Positions 42,917 through 52,060 of a stretch of DNA of 64,000 nt are shown here, in pieces. The position numbers and the translations under genes are program-made. Under the pieces are notes generated by a model. The model was not told the DNA's origin. It was given only the letters and a program-made list of their open reading frames with translations, and made no database searches. This DNA comes from Nitrososphaerota archaeon (GTDB lineage Archaea; Thermoproteota; Nitrososphaeria; Nitrososphaerales; JACPRH01). Numbering within the stretch: position 1 is the stretch's first letter; each line of letters starts with the position of its first letter. The stretch spans positions 1 through 64,000 of the forward strand of contig JACPRH010000006.1 in assembly GCA_016190055.1 (NCBI GenBank), given 5' to 3'.

Positions 42917-45900
42917 TCAAATACTTTTGAGACGCAAGAGCAAGTGCAGCTAAGTGTAGTTGCCTGTCTTCATTTAAGCTCTTTTCAAGGATATTTATAA
43001 TCTTTTCCGCCATCTCGTTAACTTCTTGACTTCTCTCCACGGCTACCGAGATTAATTGTGTCTCGTTTGAGCGAACATCTAAAAGTCCAATGCGAATGAT
43101 TAGGGGTGCACCTGTGCGATTAGTCTCAGCCACCATTTCTTCAAGCGCTGCAAAATCATTTGTTAACTGTCGCAATTGAACTTGAAAGTTTAGAATATCT
43201 GTATCATTCCACTGGGATGGAGGCACCCCACGGTTTATGACCCGAGCAAAAACTTCTCGCCAGTCGCGGTCTCCTAATCGACCGACTTCTCGGACAAACA
43301 AGGCTAAGGTGCCCTCAACCACATATTCGTCTAGCTGTCTTGCTCGTTCAACTATTCTTCGGCGAGCTTCATCCGACTTGTCGGGTAACCTAAATGCAAT
43401 CCGCACTTGTGCTTCAATTTCATCCAACAGCTGAGGATACGCATGTTGGAGTTCAATCAGACTTTGTTTCAGTTCTTTCGCAAATGTAGTAACATCCTCC
43501 TCGCTTTGCAAGTTCAAGCCAAGGGCTACTGGAAGCTGCTGAAATACCAATGAATATGGATCACGTGCTTCAAGGAGCGCATCCCTGACTTTTGCAGAGT
43601 GAGCAAATTTGAGGCGCTTAGTACGTTTCGTATAACCTGGAAGACTTGCAACAAACATCACAAGAGGCTTGACTACCTGAAGTAAAGTAAGTTTCATCTT
43701 AGTATCGACTTGCCAGCCGATAGATTCGATAACTCTGTTGATCGCTTCGAATGCCTCACGCTGGTTCTTATTGACAGCATATCGTTGGACCTCAAACAGT
43801 TCAGGAACGCGTGTAAGCATCTCGAAAACTTCGATACTGGGTTCAGGTATGAACGTTCCATTTTGGTATAATGCTACATCATCCCTATTCGCTAACAGAA
43901 GAGCACAAAACAAGACCGGTATAGGCCCGTCTCGCAGCCCGTAGGGTGGTGACTTGAGCCGAGCAAATAATTCCATCACTGGTTTGCGACCTGAACGTGT
44001 ACTGGATAAGAAACCCTCCATGGACCTCCAAACGGGTAACCATTGTTGATTTGGCTGCCCAAAGCACAACTTTCCACCCCGACTTCTGTAGAAGCCTCCA
44101 TTTTCCAGTAAGGCATGAAACATGCTTGCCTCTGCAGGATTACCTTCAATCCCGAGGTTGGGCTTGCCCTCACCGTTAAACATAGCTTGCAACAGATTAC
44201 GACGAGCCGCTACCGCAGCTGGTGAGATATTCTCACGGTTTAATAGCTCATTATTGAACACGGGGGATTTATCGTATACCTTCTCGCAAAGCTCTGAAAT
44301 CCATTTCATGAACTCTGTAGCGGATGGAGGGTTGTGCATTTCCCCGGATTGCACCCAATCTGAGGCTGTTGGGTCTAGTGGGTATCCACTTGCGCCGAAG
44401 ACATTACCTGCAATATCCAGCAACCGTTTCCTAGATTGCGTCATCCTTGCTCGCACTTCTTGACGTGCTACTGGATCGCCTTGTAGCGCTTGAATGTTCT
44501 CGTTAATCCATGTCCATATCTCAAATTCATGTAGCGCCTTTTCCAAGCCGGCTATAGGTCTTGGGCCTGCGACGATTCGTAGTAGACCCCTTGAACTGCT
44601 GTTTTTTTGTAGACGCTTCACCTCATCTAGTATCTTGCTGCGCTCCTTTTCGTTAGAGGTTACAATGAACAACAGTTGCCCATCGGCTGATCCCAAATCT
44701 CTTGTCATGGACTCTTTTAGATTATGATTGCGCCCACTGATAACATCCACCTCCAAGTATCGTAAAGTGCCTGTAAGGACGTAATGCCTTCGAGCGACCA
44801 ACGGCCGTAGCGTGACTAGCTTCTTCAACTGTTCGGCAGAGTCCTGCGTAGGCAAGCGCATTTCGGCCTCATGATAGCAGGCTTCTAGGTCAACATCAGA
44901 GCCCTCCCATAAGCCATAAGCATCTTCGTGACGTCGGTATACAATTATTTTAGCGCCTTCTAGATATTCAATCGCCTCATCTACACTCGGATCGTTAATT
45001 GCCAAGCCTAGTGTTTCTTTTGAAGCTCGCAATCCAGTGGGCAGGCCATACATACCCAGCAATCCGATCGTTTTTACAACACTTTTGGCTAATTGTGGCG
45101 CATCAGCATTTACTCTATGCAATGCATGATCAATTTCTGCCCAGCGTCGCGACCTATTACTTGCAAATACTGCACTTGCCATATTTGTCACGATATAATC
45201 ATAAAGAGAGTCTATCCTGTAAAATGACACGGCTTCTGTGTTAGATGTGTTTAGGTGTGTAAACTCCCTGAATCCATAAGGCTCCTGCCCTGATAGGAAT
45301 GAGAACAAAGAACGTTCATTTTGAGCCATTTCACTTCTAAAAAGAGGCCAAAGGATAAGGGCAGTTAATGGGTGCAAAGGAATGCAAGATGGTAGTAATT
45401 CATCAATAGGTAACCGCCTAGTTGCCTCTTTTAAGGCAGGTGCTTGTAGTATGCGGCTTAGTTGTTGCGCATATTTTTTCTCCACCTTAGCAGGATATTT
45501 TCTTTCAATGGCTGCTCCAATGAGACGCAATATTTGTTCAGGCGGTTCCAAAAAAGGCATATCGATGAAGCGGCCCTGAACTTTCTGCCACTCCCTACGC
45601 TGCGTCTCTTCGACTTCGCGTAAATAGTCAGAGAACGCAGTATGGAGAATAGTTACCAAGAGTATAGGTGGGTTACCTCGATTTGTTGCTTCGGCTAACT
45701 GTTGTATAACGAACAAATCTTCAGTGTCTATATGTTGTGCAGTGTATTCGAGAAACTTACCGAATTCATCAATAATCACGAGTAACCCGGCATAGCCATT
45801 GTCGCCGACCACCGCAGCGGCTTCTTCAAAGAGGGTAACAAGTTCGGACCCAGTAATTCTTTGATTCTGCGCAGCTTGCTGGATGCGCTTGGCTAGCTTT

Positions 45901-46295
45901 GGTACAATCGGCAGAACACTTTCACTAAGTCTATCAAGCAAGGCAGGGACCAACTGAGACCTTTGACCTACTACAAGAACAGGCAAGAACGGCTTATTTC
46001 CCACATCTAGTTCTTTTCTAAGCAGTTGTCCATCTGTGTTCAACGGCTTGCTGTTGGCTAATACATCGGTGAGAAACAGAGCAAAAGCAGATTTTCCTGT
46101 CCCATATGGTCCAGTAATTGACCAAGCTCTAGAATTGGTTTCTGAAAGCCCACTTCTTACTATTTGCGATGCCAGCTTACGCGCAGTTGGCGTTAGAAGA
46201 TATTCATCCAGTCCCCGTTTATCGCTCCAATCACGAACCAGCTGAGTTGAGCGCTGAAAGCGCGAGTGTATTGTTAATGTTTCTTTAAGTGTCAA
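42900..46295 (-). CDS. sspC: large P-loop ATPase of the Ssp system (SspC-like)
   Basis: An 1131-residue ATPase. The Walker A motif GPYGTGKS is at 62-69 and the Walker B motif LLVIIDEFGKF at 171-181. A conserved EDLFVIQQLAEATNR stretch and the later MPFLEPPEQILRLI follow. The rest is a long helical region with no other named motif. Such ATPases accompany DUF4007 and PAPS-reductase genes in Ssp modification clusters and resemble in layout the BrxC/PglY ATPases of BREX. It probably drives opening or scanning of DNA during modification. It begins 25 bases after sspB. Confidence 0.82.
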   Translation of the reverse strand: MTLKETLTIHSRFQRSTQLVRDWSDKRGLDEYLLTPTARKLASQIVRSGLSETNSRAWSITGPYGTGKSAFALFLTDVLANSKPLNTDGQLLRKELDVGNKPFLPVLVVGQRSQLVPALLDRLSESVLPIVPKLAKRIQQAAQNQRITGSELVTLFEEAAAVVGDNGYAGLLVIIDEFGKFLEYTAQHIDTEDLFVIQQLAEATNRGNPPILLVTILHTAFSDYLREVEETQRREWQKVQGRFIDMPFLEPPEQILRLIGAAIERKYPAKVEKKYAQQLSRILQAPALKEATRRLPIDELLPSCIPLHPLTALILWPLFRSEMAQNERSLFSFLSGQEPYGFREFTHLNTSNTEAVSFYRIDSLYDYIVTNMASAVFASNRSRRWAEIDHALHRVNADAPQLAKSVVKTIGLLGMYGLPTGLRASKETLGLAINDPSVDEAIEYLEGAKIIVYRRHEDAYGLWEGSDVDLEACYHEAEMRLPTQDSAEQLKKLVTLRPLVARRHYVLTGTLRYLEVDVISGRNHNLKESMTRDLGSADGQLLFIVTSNEKERSKILDEVKRLQKNSSSRGLLRIVAGPRPIAGLEKALHEFEIWTWINENIQALQGDPVARQEVRARMTQSRKRLLDIAGNVFGASGYPLDPTASDWVQSGEMHNPPSATEFMKWISELCEKVYDKSPVFNNELLNRENISPAAVAARRNLLQAMFNGEGKPNLGIEGNPAEASMFHALLENGGFYRSRGGKLCFGQPNQQWLPVWRSMEGFLSSTRSGRKPVMELFARLKSPPYGLRDGPIPVLFCALLLANRDDVALYQNGTFIPEPSIEVFEMLTRVPELFEVQRYAVNKNQREAFEAINRVIESIGWQVDTKMKLTLLQVVKPLVMFVASLPGYTKRTKRLKFAHSAKVRDALLEARDPYSLVFQQLPVALGLNLQSEEDVTTFAKELKQSLIELQHAYPQLLDEIEAQVRIAFRLPDKSDEARRRIVERARQLDEYVVEGTLALFVREVGRLGDRDWREVFARVINRGVPPSQWNDTDILNFQVQLRQLTNDFAALEEMVAETNRTGAPLIIRIGLLDVRSNETQLISVAVERSQEVNEMAEKIINILEKSLNEDRQLHLAALALASQKYLNEKEN

Positions 46296-46320
46296 AGTTA
46301 TTCACAACCTTGGGCTTTTC

Positions 46321-47238
46321 TCATTTCTTGTAATAGTTGGCTAGGATGTCTATCAGCCTAGGTTGTGGTCTCGTTTTTAGTAGTATTCGGGTCCCCGCAG
46401 TATCACCGTAAGACAATCCGCTCCAAGATGGAAGATTCTCCAATCGCTCAGCAATCGCGTTTTCACTCATCTTGAAGGCAGAGCCCGGGCTTCCTGGTGC
46501 ATAAGATAAAGTCTCGAAAGATACCGTTCCTTGATTTGGTAAAAGATGAGTCCAGAAATCTAGGAGCGCAAAAACAAAGATTTCATTTTGTAGTAGAGGC
46601 TTCGGACCTCGCACGAACTCGTAAATCCCATGTGCCGTTTCGACGATCAGGCCTAACTCTACTAGAGGACAATCAAATGTATCCTCTCGAGGTCGTGTAG
46701 GAGTCACTTTTGACTGGATGTATGTCCTCAGGAACACATCAACATCTCTTTTTAATGAGGCTGGACTCGCTTGTGAAGTTGGAGATCTGGCAATTATCTT
46801 TAGCAATCTTTCAACTATATGTTGCTCCGTGAACTCTGAAAAATTCCACCGAGAGAACATGAGGTACCATGTTGATGCTCGCTCGGGTTTACTAACGAGC
46901 AACCAATGTAGGAGCCACAGTGTAGTTTGATGTTCTAGATATGGATCCCACCCATCTTTACCAAAGACCGCTAACCCTATCTCGGTAGGTCGGTATCTTG
47001 AGCGATCAATCGGCTCGATTAGATTCAAGGCCTCACACCAATGTCGTATTGAGGCGACCATATTCTTGCCGACACCAAGGATTACAACTGCATCATCGCG
47101 GAAAAACAGGTCAGGATATTCTTGTACCTTCTGTACACCCTTGGTTAACCAAGTATAACGGAAAGGAAAGGTCTCATGTCCACTGAATCTATAACGAACA
47201 TCTTCATCACTTAGTTGAGGCAGAAACTGGTAGGTCAA
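46321..47238 (-). CDS. sspB: DUF4007 protein, SspB-like nickase candidate
   Basis: A 305-residue DUF4007 protein, first gene of the operon. The N-terminal signature RYRFSGHETFPFRYTWLTKG (16-35) and VILGVGKNMVASIRHWCEA (about 51-69) are the family hallmarks, followed by the GWDPYLEHQTTLWLLHWLL helix. In described Ssp systems SspB is the nicking protein that opens one strand for single-stranded sulfur insertion. I recall the DUF4007 link from that literature; no separate nuclease motif is obvious here. The start is TTG 47238 after a ggtgag site. Possible TATA elements lie at 47303-47310 and near 47340-47357. Confidence 0.8.
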   Translation of the reverse strand: MTYQFLPQLSDEDVRYRFSGHETFPFRYTWLTKGVQKVQEYPDLFFRDDAVVILGVGKNMVASIRHWCEALNLIEPIDRSRYRPTEIGLAVFGKDGWDPYLEHQTTLWLLHWLLVSKPERASTWYLMFSRWNFSEFTEQHIVERLLKIIARSPTSQASPASLKRDVDVFLRTYIQSKVTPTRPREDTFDCPLVELGLIVETAHGIYEFVRGPKPLLQNEIFVFALLDFWTHLLPNQGTVSFETLSYAPGSPGSAFKMSENAIAERLENLPSWSGLSYGDTAGTRILLKTRPQPRLIDILANYYKK

Positions 47239-47513
47239 TCACTCACCATGGATACTGGCTTCAGACCTTCTAGATTTTGGCTGAGTTCACTGACGCCTCT
47301 TGCCATATAATCGAAGCCAACTATGGCTTGATACGTTTAATATCTATAATTAAACCTTTTAGTCCCGCTACCGAAGTAAAGCCTTGCGGAATCAAGCGTA
47401 TCTACCTAACTGGTCTGTATAATAGCGGTCAAAAAGGTCAGAAACTGGTACAGATCCCGTGAGAGGCACTTTAACTAATCTGCAGAGAATCACATATAAC
47501 GCATTTTATCATT

Positions 47514-47687
47514 TTATTGGTTTGCCGGCTTGATGATCCCTTTCTTGATGTAGATTCTGTCTCCTTCATCGTAGAAAAGGATGTAATCACCTTCGTCGAG
47601 CCTACCGAGCCGTTCCTGAATATCCTTAGGGATAGTGATCTGCCGTTTTGCTGTAACTTTTGCCCTTTGGATAGGCTTGTCTTGCAT
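47514..47687 (-). CDS. AbrB/SpoVT-family DNA-binding protein
   Basis: A 57-residue swapped-hairpin protein from the ATG at 47687: KVTAKRQITIPKDIQERLGRLDEGDYILFYDEGDRIYIKKG, the standard AbrB/MazE pattern with the TIPK turn. A 35-residue upstream extension in frame is probably not translated. It lies about 275 bases upstream of the ssp operon on the same strand and is divergent from the secreted protein, so it is a candidate local repressor. No toxin gene is attached, so it is not clearly an antitoxin. Confidence 0.8.
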   Translation of the reverse strand: MQDKPIQRAKVTAKRQITIPKDIQERLGRLDEGDYILFYDEGDRIYIKKGIIKPANQ

Positions 47688-47790
47688 AGAAACCCCGAAT
47701 CTAGAAACAGCATAAAACAGTAGCCAAGGAAGTAAGGAATCATAGAAATACTTAAATCCAGAATCTAGAAAAATAGCAAAAGGTGGAAGC

Positions 47791-49341
47791 ATAACTCAGC
47801 TTACTATAAAGAGGCGCAAAGGTGCAAGCAAGACCATACTGATAGTAATTACTCTTCTCATCATAATTATTTCCGCGATACTACTTGCTATCTCTTCAAT
47901 ATGGCTGATGCAGTCATCACAGGACGTGCAAGCAGCACAAAATGATGTGAAGAAGGCCTGCGAGAATTTAGCTCAATCAGTGCTCAGTAACATGAATACA
48001 CCAGGCTATGCCGCGAGTCCTGAGATACAGCGTGGATTAGATAGGTGCGTAAAGGATGGGTATATTACGAGAAATCTGCTTAGTTCGACCTCCACTAGAA
48101 CATTTATTACAAGCACTTCTAACACAATTACATCCACAACATCTAACGGTAACTCGTTGCCGCTAAAGCTTCAATGGGTGAAGGAATGGGGGAATTCAGG
48201 TGATGATGCTTATCGGGTGGCAACCGGCAATAGTGCTACCTACCTGCTGATCGCCTCATCAAACGATTACATTCACTCTTGGAATGGTTATCTAGTCAAG
48301 TATGATTCTGCGGGGATTGTAAAGTGGTTCAACCAGCTGTATGAGAAGCCTACTGACTTGGCGGTAAAAGGAGATTACGTGTATCTTGTAGGGGAGCGCG
48401 GAGACTACGGCGGCCCGCTTCCAACCGCTAAAAGATCCTGGTCAGATATGTTCCTGATGACGTATAACTCAGAAGGTAAGCTTCTGCTAAACAAGACCTA
48501 CCCTGAAGAGTCTTGGAAGGGCGGCTTCGGAGCCTCAACTGACAGAGAAATCCCGAAAAAGGTGGTGGTACTAGATGATAAGATCCTCATCGCAGGAGTT
48601 AAGCTGCCTTGGATAGGAGGTGCTGGATCATTTGGCACCGGTGACTTCCTTATTCTAAGCTTGGATCTTCAAGGAAACATGCAGTGGCATAAGTCTTGGC
48701 CTAGTTCGACTCTGAAAAAGGAGCTGTTCTATCCTAGCAAAATCGCGATAACTGACAGTTTCGTCTATCTAGCGGCCACGCTGAGTCCGTCTAACGGGTT
48801 CCAGCGGGTCTTGATTGAGAAGCATGATTTTGATGGAAGCCTGAAGTGGAACAGGACCGTTGAGAAAAAAGACTGGGCGTATATTGACGTAGAGTCTATC
48901 GCCGCGCAAGATGGTTCGATATACATTGGAGGCCACGTGTCTCGATTCGTGGATGGGCGAACCGAAGAGAGCGATGTTCTACTAATGAAATACAGCGCCG
49001 ACGGGACGCTAGAGTGGCAGAAGATTTGGGGCGATAAGGGGGCTGATAAAGTTAAGAGCATCGTTGTGACCCAAAACACGCTCTACGTAGTGGGGACCAT
49101 CGGAGTTCAAAACCAAGTCACAGGGACATACTACCCGTATCTTTTCCTGCATAAGTATGCTCCCAACGGTTACCTTCTTTACCAAACAACCTGGGCAAAG
49201 TCGATGCTTCAATCACCTATGCCTAATTCAGATATAACCGATGAAATCTACCCGAGTCAGCTTGCAGTAAATCAGGACTCAGTATACGTTGCCGGCCGAA
49301 CATTCTGGGATGGGGGTTTCCTGCTGAGGTATGGGGGGTAA
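47791..49341 (+). CDS. membrane-anchored secreted beta-propeller-like protein
   Basis: A propeller-type surface protein of about 516 residues. The first ATG in frame (47908) would begin after the membrane segment. The frame upstream reads KRRKGASKTILIVITLLIII..., a clear basic-plus-transmembrane N-terminus, yet it contains no ATG, GTG or TTG. An ATA at 47791 sits four bases after an aggtgg ribosome site and is the best-placed start, possibly a mutated ATG. After an S/T linker (about 105-125), repeats of the type YDSAGIVKW, YNSEGKLLL, LDLQGNMQW, HDFDGSLKW, YSADGTLEW form propeller blades. No enzyme motif is seen. Confidence 0.6.
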   Translation: MTQLTIKRRKGASKTILIVITLLIIIISAILLAISSIWLMQSSQDVQAAQNDVKKACENLAQSVLSNMNTPGYAASPEIQRGLDRCVKDGYITRNLLSSTSTRTFITSTSNTITSTTSNGNSLPLKLQWVKEWGNSGDDAYRVATGNSATYLLIASSNDYIHSWNGYLVKYDSAGIVKWFNQLYEKPTDLAVKGDYVYLVGERGDYGGPLPTAKRSWSDMFLMTYNSEGKLLLNKTYPEESWKGGFGASTDREIPKKVVVLDDKILIAGVKLPWIGGAGSFGTGDFLILSLDLQGNMQWHKSWPSSTLKKELFYPSKIAITDSFVYLAATLSPSNGFQRVLIEKHDFDGSLKWNRTVEKKDWAYIDVESIAAQDGSIYIGGHVSRFVDGRTEESDVLLMKYSADGTLEWQKIWGDKGADKVKSIVVTQNTLYVVGTIGVQNQVTGTYYPYLFLHKYAPNGYLLYQTTWAKSMLQSPMPNSDITDEIYPSQLAVNQDSVYVAGRTFWDGGFLLRYGG

Positions 49342-49400
49342 AGTCTTAATTGCTTCTCTATCTCTATAGTGAATGCTTCAACTTGCCGAACAGCGACCAT

Positions 49401-49574
49401 ATGCATCACCAAAAGGCTAGCACAAAAGATCAAGCACCTGCGACATTATCTACAGAGGATATTGCTAGCAATGATTCTTGCCCGAGCTGCGGCATGGCAT
49501 TGGACGAGTCTGGTTCTTGCATATTTTGCGGTTACCCGGGCCTCGACCCAGACGAGGAACTCAATGATGTATGA
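49401..49574 (+). CDS. zinc-ribbon miniprotein
   Basis: A 57-residue acidic protein (ATG 49401; longer upstream frame possible). It ends in a compact ribbon, CPSCGMALDESGSCIFCGYPG, with two CxxC pairs ten residues apart, then an acidic tail. The cysteine spacing is regular enough to support a real gene. It follows the secreted propeller gene by about 60 bases in the same direction. Confidence 0.55.
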   Translation: MHHQKASTKDQAPATLSTEDIASNDSCPSCGMALDESGSCIFCGYPGLDPDEELNDV

Positions 49575-49842
49575 AGATAATACCTTGCCTAAACATTTCG
49601 TTTGAACCCTATCCCAAAATAGCTTGCGTAATCATGCGTGCAACGGCCTAAGCCTTCAACAATTGGCGAAGTTCAAACCCAAAAGAGCTCCTTAAATGGG
49701 AGACGGGGGCCTAGCAGTGGTGGATGGGTTTGCATGTGGCTCGTGAAAGGAGCTACATTGAAAAAATCCTACCTTCCTTGATAGTTCTCTTTCAGGCAAC
49801 TTGTACAAGATGCATGCTATACTTTCAAGGTTGAGTTTGAAG
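49575..49842. other. gap with a possible small hairpin RNA
   Basis: Contains an eight-base perfect inverted repeat, AGCTCCTT (49686-49693) and AAGGAGCT (49747-49754), enclosing 53 G-rich bases. It could be a structured RNA or chance. No open frame of note. Confidence 0.25.
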
Positions 49843-49956
49843 GTCGAACGGAAAAGTTGATGCGCTGTTAAGCATCCACCTTAGCAATGTAGTGCTCAAA
49901 CTTTCCGTTCAACTGTACAGTCGAATTTCCGTTAGAATTTCACGGTCGAACGGAAA
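49843..49956. promoter_or_regulatory. cluster of four related 13-base motifs (operator or iterons)
   Basis: Two direct copies of gtcgaacggaaaa (49843-49855, 49944-49956) flank two inverted near-copies (ctttccgttcaac near 49900, atttccgttagaa near 49926). All four lie within 115 bases just upstream of the ATG at 49961. Such an array is typical of an autoregulated operator or of replication iterons of a plasmid-like element. A degenerate inverted relative (ttttccgctcaat) occurs near 53884 at the other end of the cargo. Confidence 0.6.
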
Positions 49957-49960
49957 ATAC

Positions 49961-51079
49961 ATGTTTACCATTAAAATGGGAAATTTCATTAACCGAATAG
50001 CCACAAATATTGAAATAATCAAAGACTCTAACATGGGGGCGGGCAGCAAAAACGAGGAGAGAAACTTGCACATAAATGATGTACCGGACATTGATTTCGA
50101 CTCTTGGCTAGAGTCAAATGGCTTCAGCAAGGTTGAGCAAAAGATTCTGCGGACGCTAATCAATAATTTTAGAAATGGTAGTGAGCCATACATTTTCAGT
50201 AGAGCCGACTTTGGCGAGTTTGTCACCGAATGGAACCTTCCAGTAGACGATCTACAGGGTGCTATAGCCAACCTAAAGCGACGAAAAATAGTGTATCTTT
50301 ATCCCGATACTACGCTTTGGATGCTGAAGCTCGGACTGAAAAAAGATTGTATAAATGCATTCAAAGGACAACCCGCAGCGCCACCTACTACTACAAAAAC
50401 CGAGGCCGAAACAGATCCGGCTACTCAGCCTCTGTACATGACTACTACCAACATCACCCTTGGGGTGACCCCCCTGATGAATACTGCTGAGAGTGCGGCT
50501 GCCCTTCCTCATGTTCATTACCTAGCATGTACGGCTGAAGTGCGAGACGTATTCACTGGTCAGGTCATATCTGAGTGCTGGGATGCAGGTTGTGAGGTTG
50601 ATATTACGTTTGGAGCTCAGCGGCGTAAGATATCCTTCTCTGTGAGTCAGAACCGGCCTGGGCTTGGTTATGATGAGTTGGCGCATGTGCTGGGTCGAAT
50701 TTTTGAGCTTATTCAGCAAAAGCTTGGACGGAATGCTCTATACTCGGAGTTCAAAGTTGTCAACCTGCATCTGAATACTGATGTTCCGGGTCTGCGGTTG
50801 GAGGGAGCCAAAGCTGTTGCTTTGGATGATTTTAATGGTTGGTTTCTCCGACTTTACAATAAGGGGGATAGTTTGAGAGTTGAGAGCGGTGTCAACGCTA
50901 AGGCTAATTTGATGCTGGACAGAGCGCTGGACGCACTGCGATCGCCGGCAATCAGTGAAATGGTTGCTGGAATTTCCACTGAAGTCAGGTCTCTGAGAAG
51001 AGAGTTCAAGCAGTTGTGTAACGCTGTTCTTCAAGATTCTAAAAGGCAACAGGACGAAGAGACGTCGAGGGTTAAGTGA
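49961..51079 (+). CDS. element-encoded winged-helix protein, possible initiator or repressor
   Basis: A 372-residue protein from ATG 49961 (a GTG at 49892 would run through the motif array and is unlikely). Residues about 45-125 (VEQKILRTLINNF...ADFGEFVTEWNLPVDDLQGAIANLKRRKIVYLYP) form a winged-helix-like domain. A linker rich in P/T/A follows. The C-terminal half (FGAQRRKISFSVSQNRPGLGYDELAHVLGRIFELIQQKLG...) is of unknown fold and ends in a coiled coil (EVRSLRREFKQLCNAVLQDSKRQQ). Because the four-motif array abuts its start, it may bind it, as a replication initiator or autorepressor. No known family is recognised. Confidence 0.55.
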   Translation: MFTIKMGNFINRIATNIEIIKDSNMGAGSKNEERNLHINDVPDIDFDSWLESNGFSKVEQKILRTLINNFRNGSEPYIFSRADFGEFVTEWNLPVDDLQGAIANLKRRKIVYLYPDTTLWMLKLGLKKDCINAFKGQPAAPPTTTKTEAETDPATQPLYMTTTNITLGVTPLMNTAESAAALPHVHYLACTAEVRDVFTGQVISECWDAGCEVDITFGAQRRKISFSVSQNRPGLGYDELAHVLGRIFELIQQKLGRNALYSEFKVVNLHLNTDVPGLRLEGAKAVALDDFNGWFLRLYNKGDSLRVESGVNAKANLMLDRALDALRSPAISEMVAGISTEVRSLRREFKQLCNAVLQDSKRQQDEETSRVK

Positions 51080-51171
51080 TTGATTGGAATCATCAGGTGA
51101 AACAAAGATTGAGGCAACCCGAAGACCGCCGACAGCGAATTGAGGACCTAACGGAAGTGGTGGCCTGATCA

Positions 51172-51627
51172 TTGACCTTACCCTCGCAAAAGTCACTACG
51201 ACGAATCGAAGCAAGACAGAAAACTGATGCAAGGCCGCGGCCGTCGTCGTTATCATCAGCACTCAACTCTGATACCGATCAAATCCGGCAGAGGCTTGAG
51301 ACGGAGATAGTAAGGATCAAACGGAGAATGCCTATTCTTTCCCCTGTCAAGGTTGTCTGGTTGCCTGGTGAAAAGGCCAGTATAAACGGCAAACAGCTTG
51401 AGGAATTGGTTGTAGGCGACGAAGTTAGGATATACAGCGCGGACTCAAGTAGGGTCGTTGAACTGTTGGCTCACGGCTGCGCTGAATGGCTTCTCAACCT
51501 ACATTCACAACCGTATCGGCTGATGGTGAATAAATTGATTGAAGTGTTCGAGGAGATACAGTACTCTCAGAAGGAGCGAATAGCTGATGCAATTGCCGGT
51601 GTTCTCATAATAAGGTGCGAAGAATAG
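51172..51627 (+). CDS. hypothetical element protein
   Basis: A 151-residue protein from TTG 51172. The first 45 residues are basic and serine-rich and probably disordered. The remainder is a compact domain (SPVKVVWLPGEKASINGKQLEELVVGDEVRIYS, then helical ELLAHGCAEWLLNLHSQPYRLMVNKLIEVFEEI). No family is recognised. It follows the winged-helix gene by 92 bases on the same strand and is likely its operon partner. Confidence 0.5.
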   Translation: MTLPSQKSLRRIEARQKTDARPRPSSLSSALNSDTDQIRQRLETEIVRIKRRMPILSPVKVVWLPGEKASINGKQLEELVVGDEVRIYSADSSRVVELLAHGCAEWLLNLHSQPYRLMVNKLIEVFEEIQYSQKERIADAIAGVLIIRCEE

Positions 51628-52060
51628 ACCGGCTGGTTATGCTTGTATTAAACTTGTAATGATACTTCTTTCTAGCATAAGCGTGCGTAAATAACTGAAA
51701 CAGAACTTAAAAGCATGGGCTGTAGACTAAAATGAACACAGATGCAACTATGGAGCGTGACTACTGGGGCTAATAAGAGCGTACCAGTCGGGCTGAAGTC
51801 AAGACTCATCAGAGATTAGATGTTGAAGAGCTTTCTAAAGCTGGCATTCCTAAGCAATCACTTTAGCTGCCGAGAACTTTAAAAAGATTGAGAAATCCTT
51901 AATAGTAATGCTTGCGCTATATTTTTTCACACTAAGATAAGTGGAGGCCGCCCAGATTTGATGGAAATCATAGAGCGAGAAATAGGTAACCGGAGGTTAA
52001 CCTTTTGCGTAAACAATTTATATATGTTGTAATAAGAACGAATGTTGTGCTGATGTCCTA
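51628..52060. other. intergenic region with the aroA promoter
   Basis: About 430 bases with no supported gene. A good TATA box (tttatata, 52017-52024) stands about 40 bases before the TTG start of aroA. Several other AT-rich tracts occur around 51900-51930. Confidence 0.45.

Noticed and set aside
42900-47238. BREX system
   Set aside because: A BrxC-like large ATPase and a PAPS-reductase-like gene occur in some BREX types, but no PglX methylase, PglZ, BrxA, BrxB or BrxL is present, while DUF4007 and a desulfurase are.
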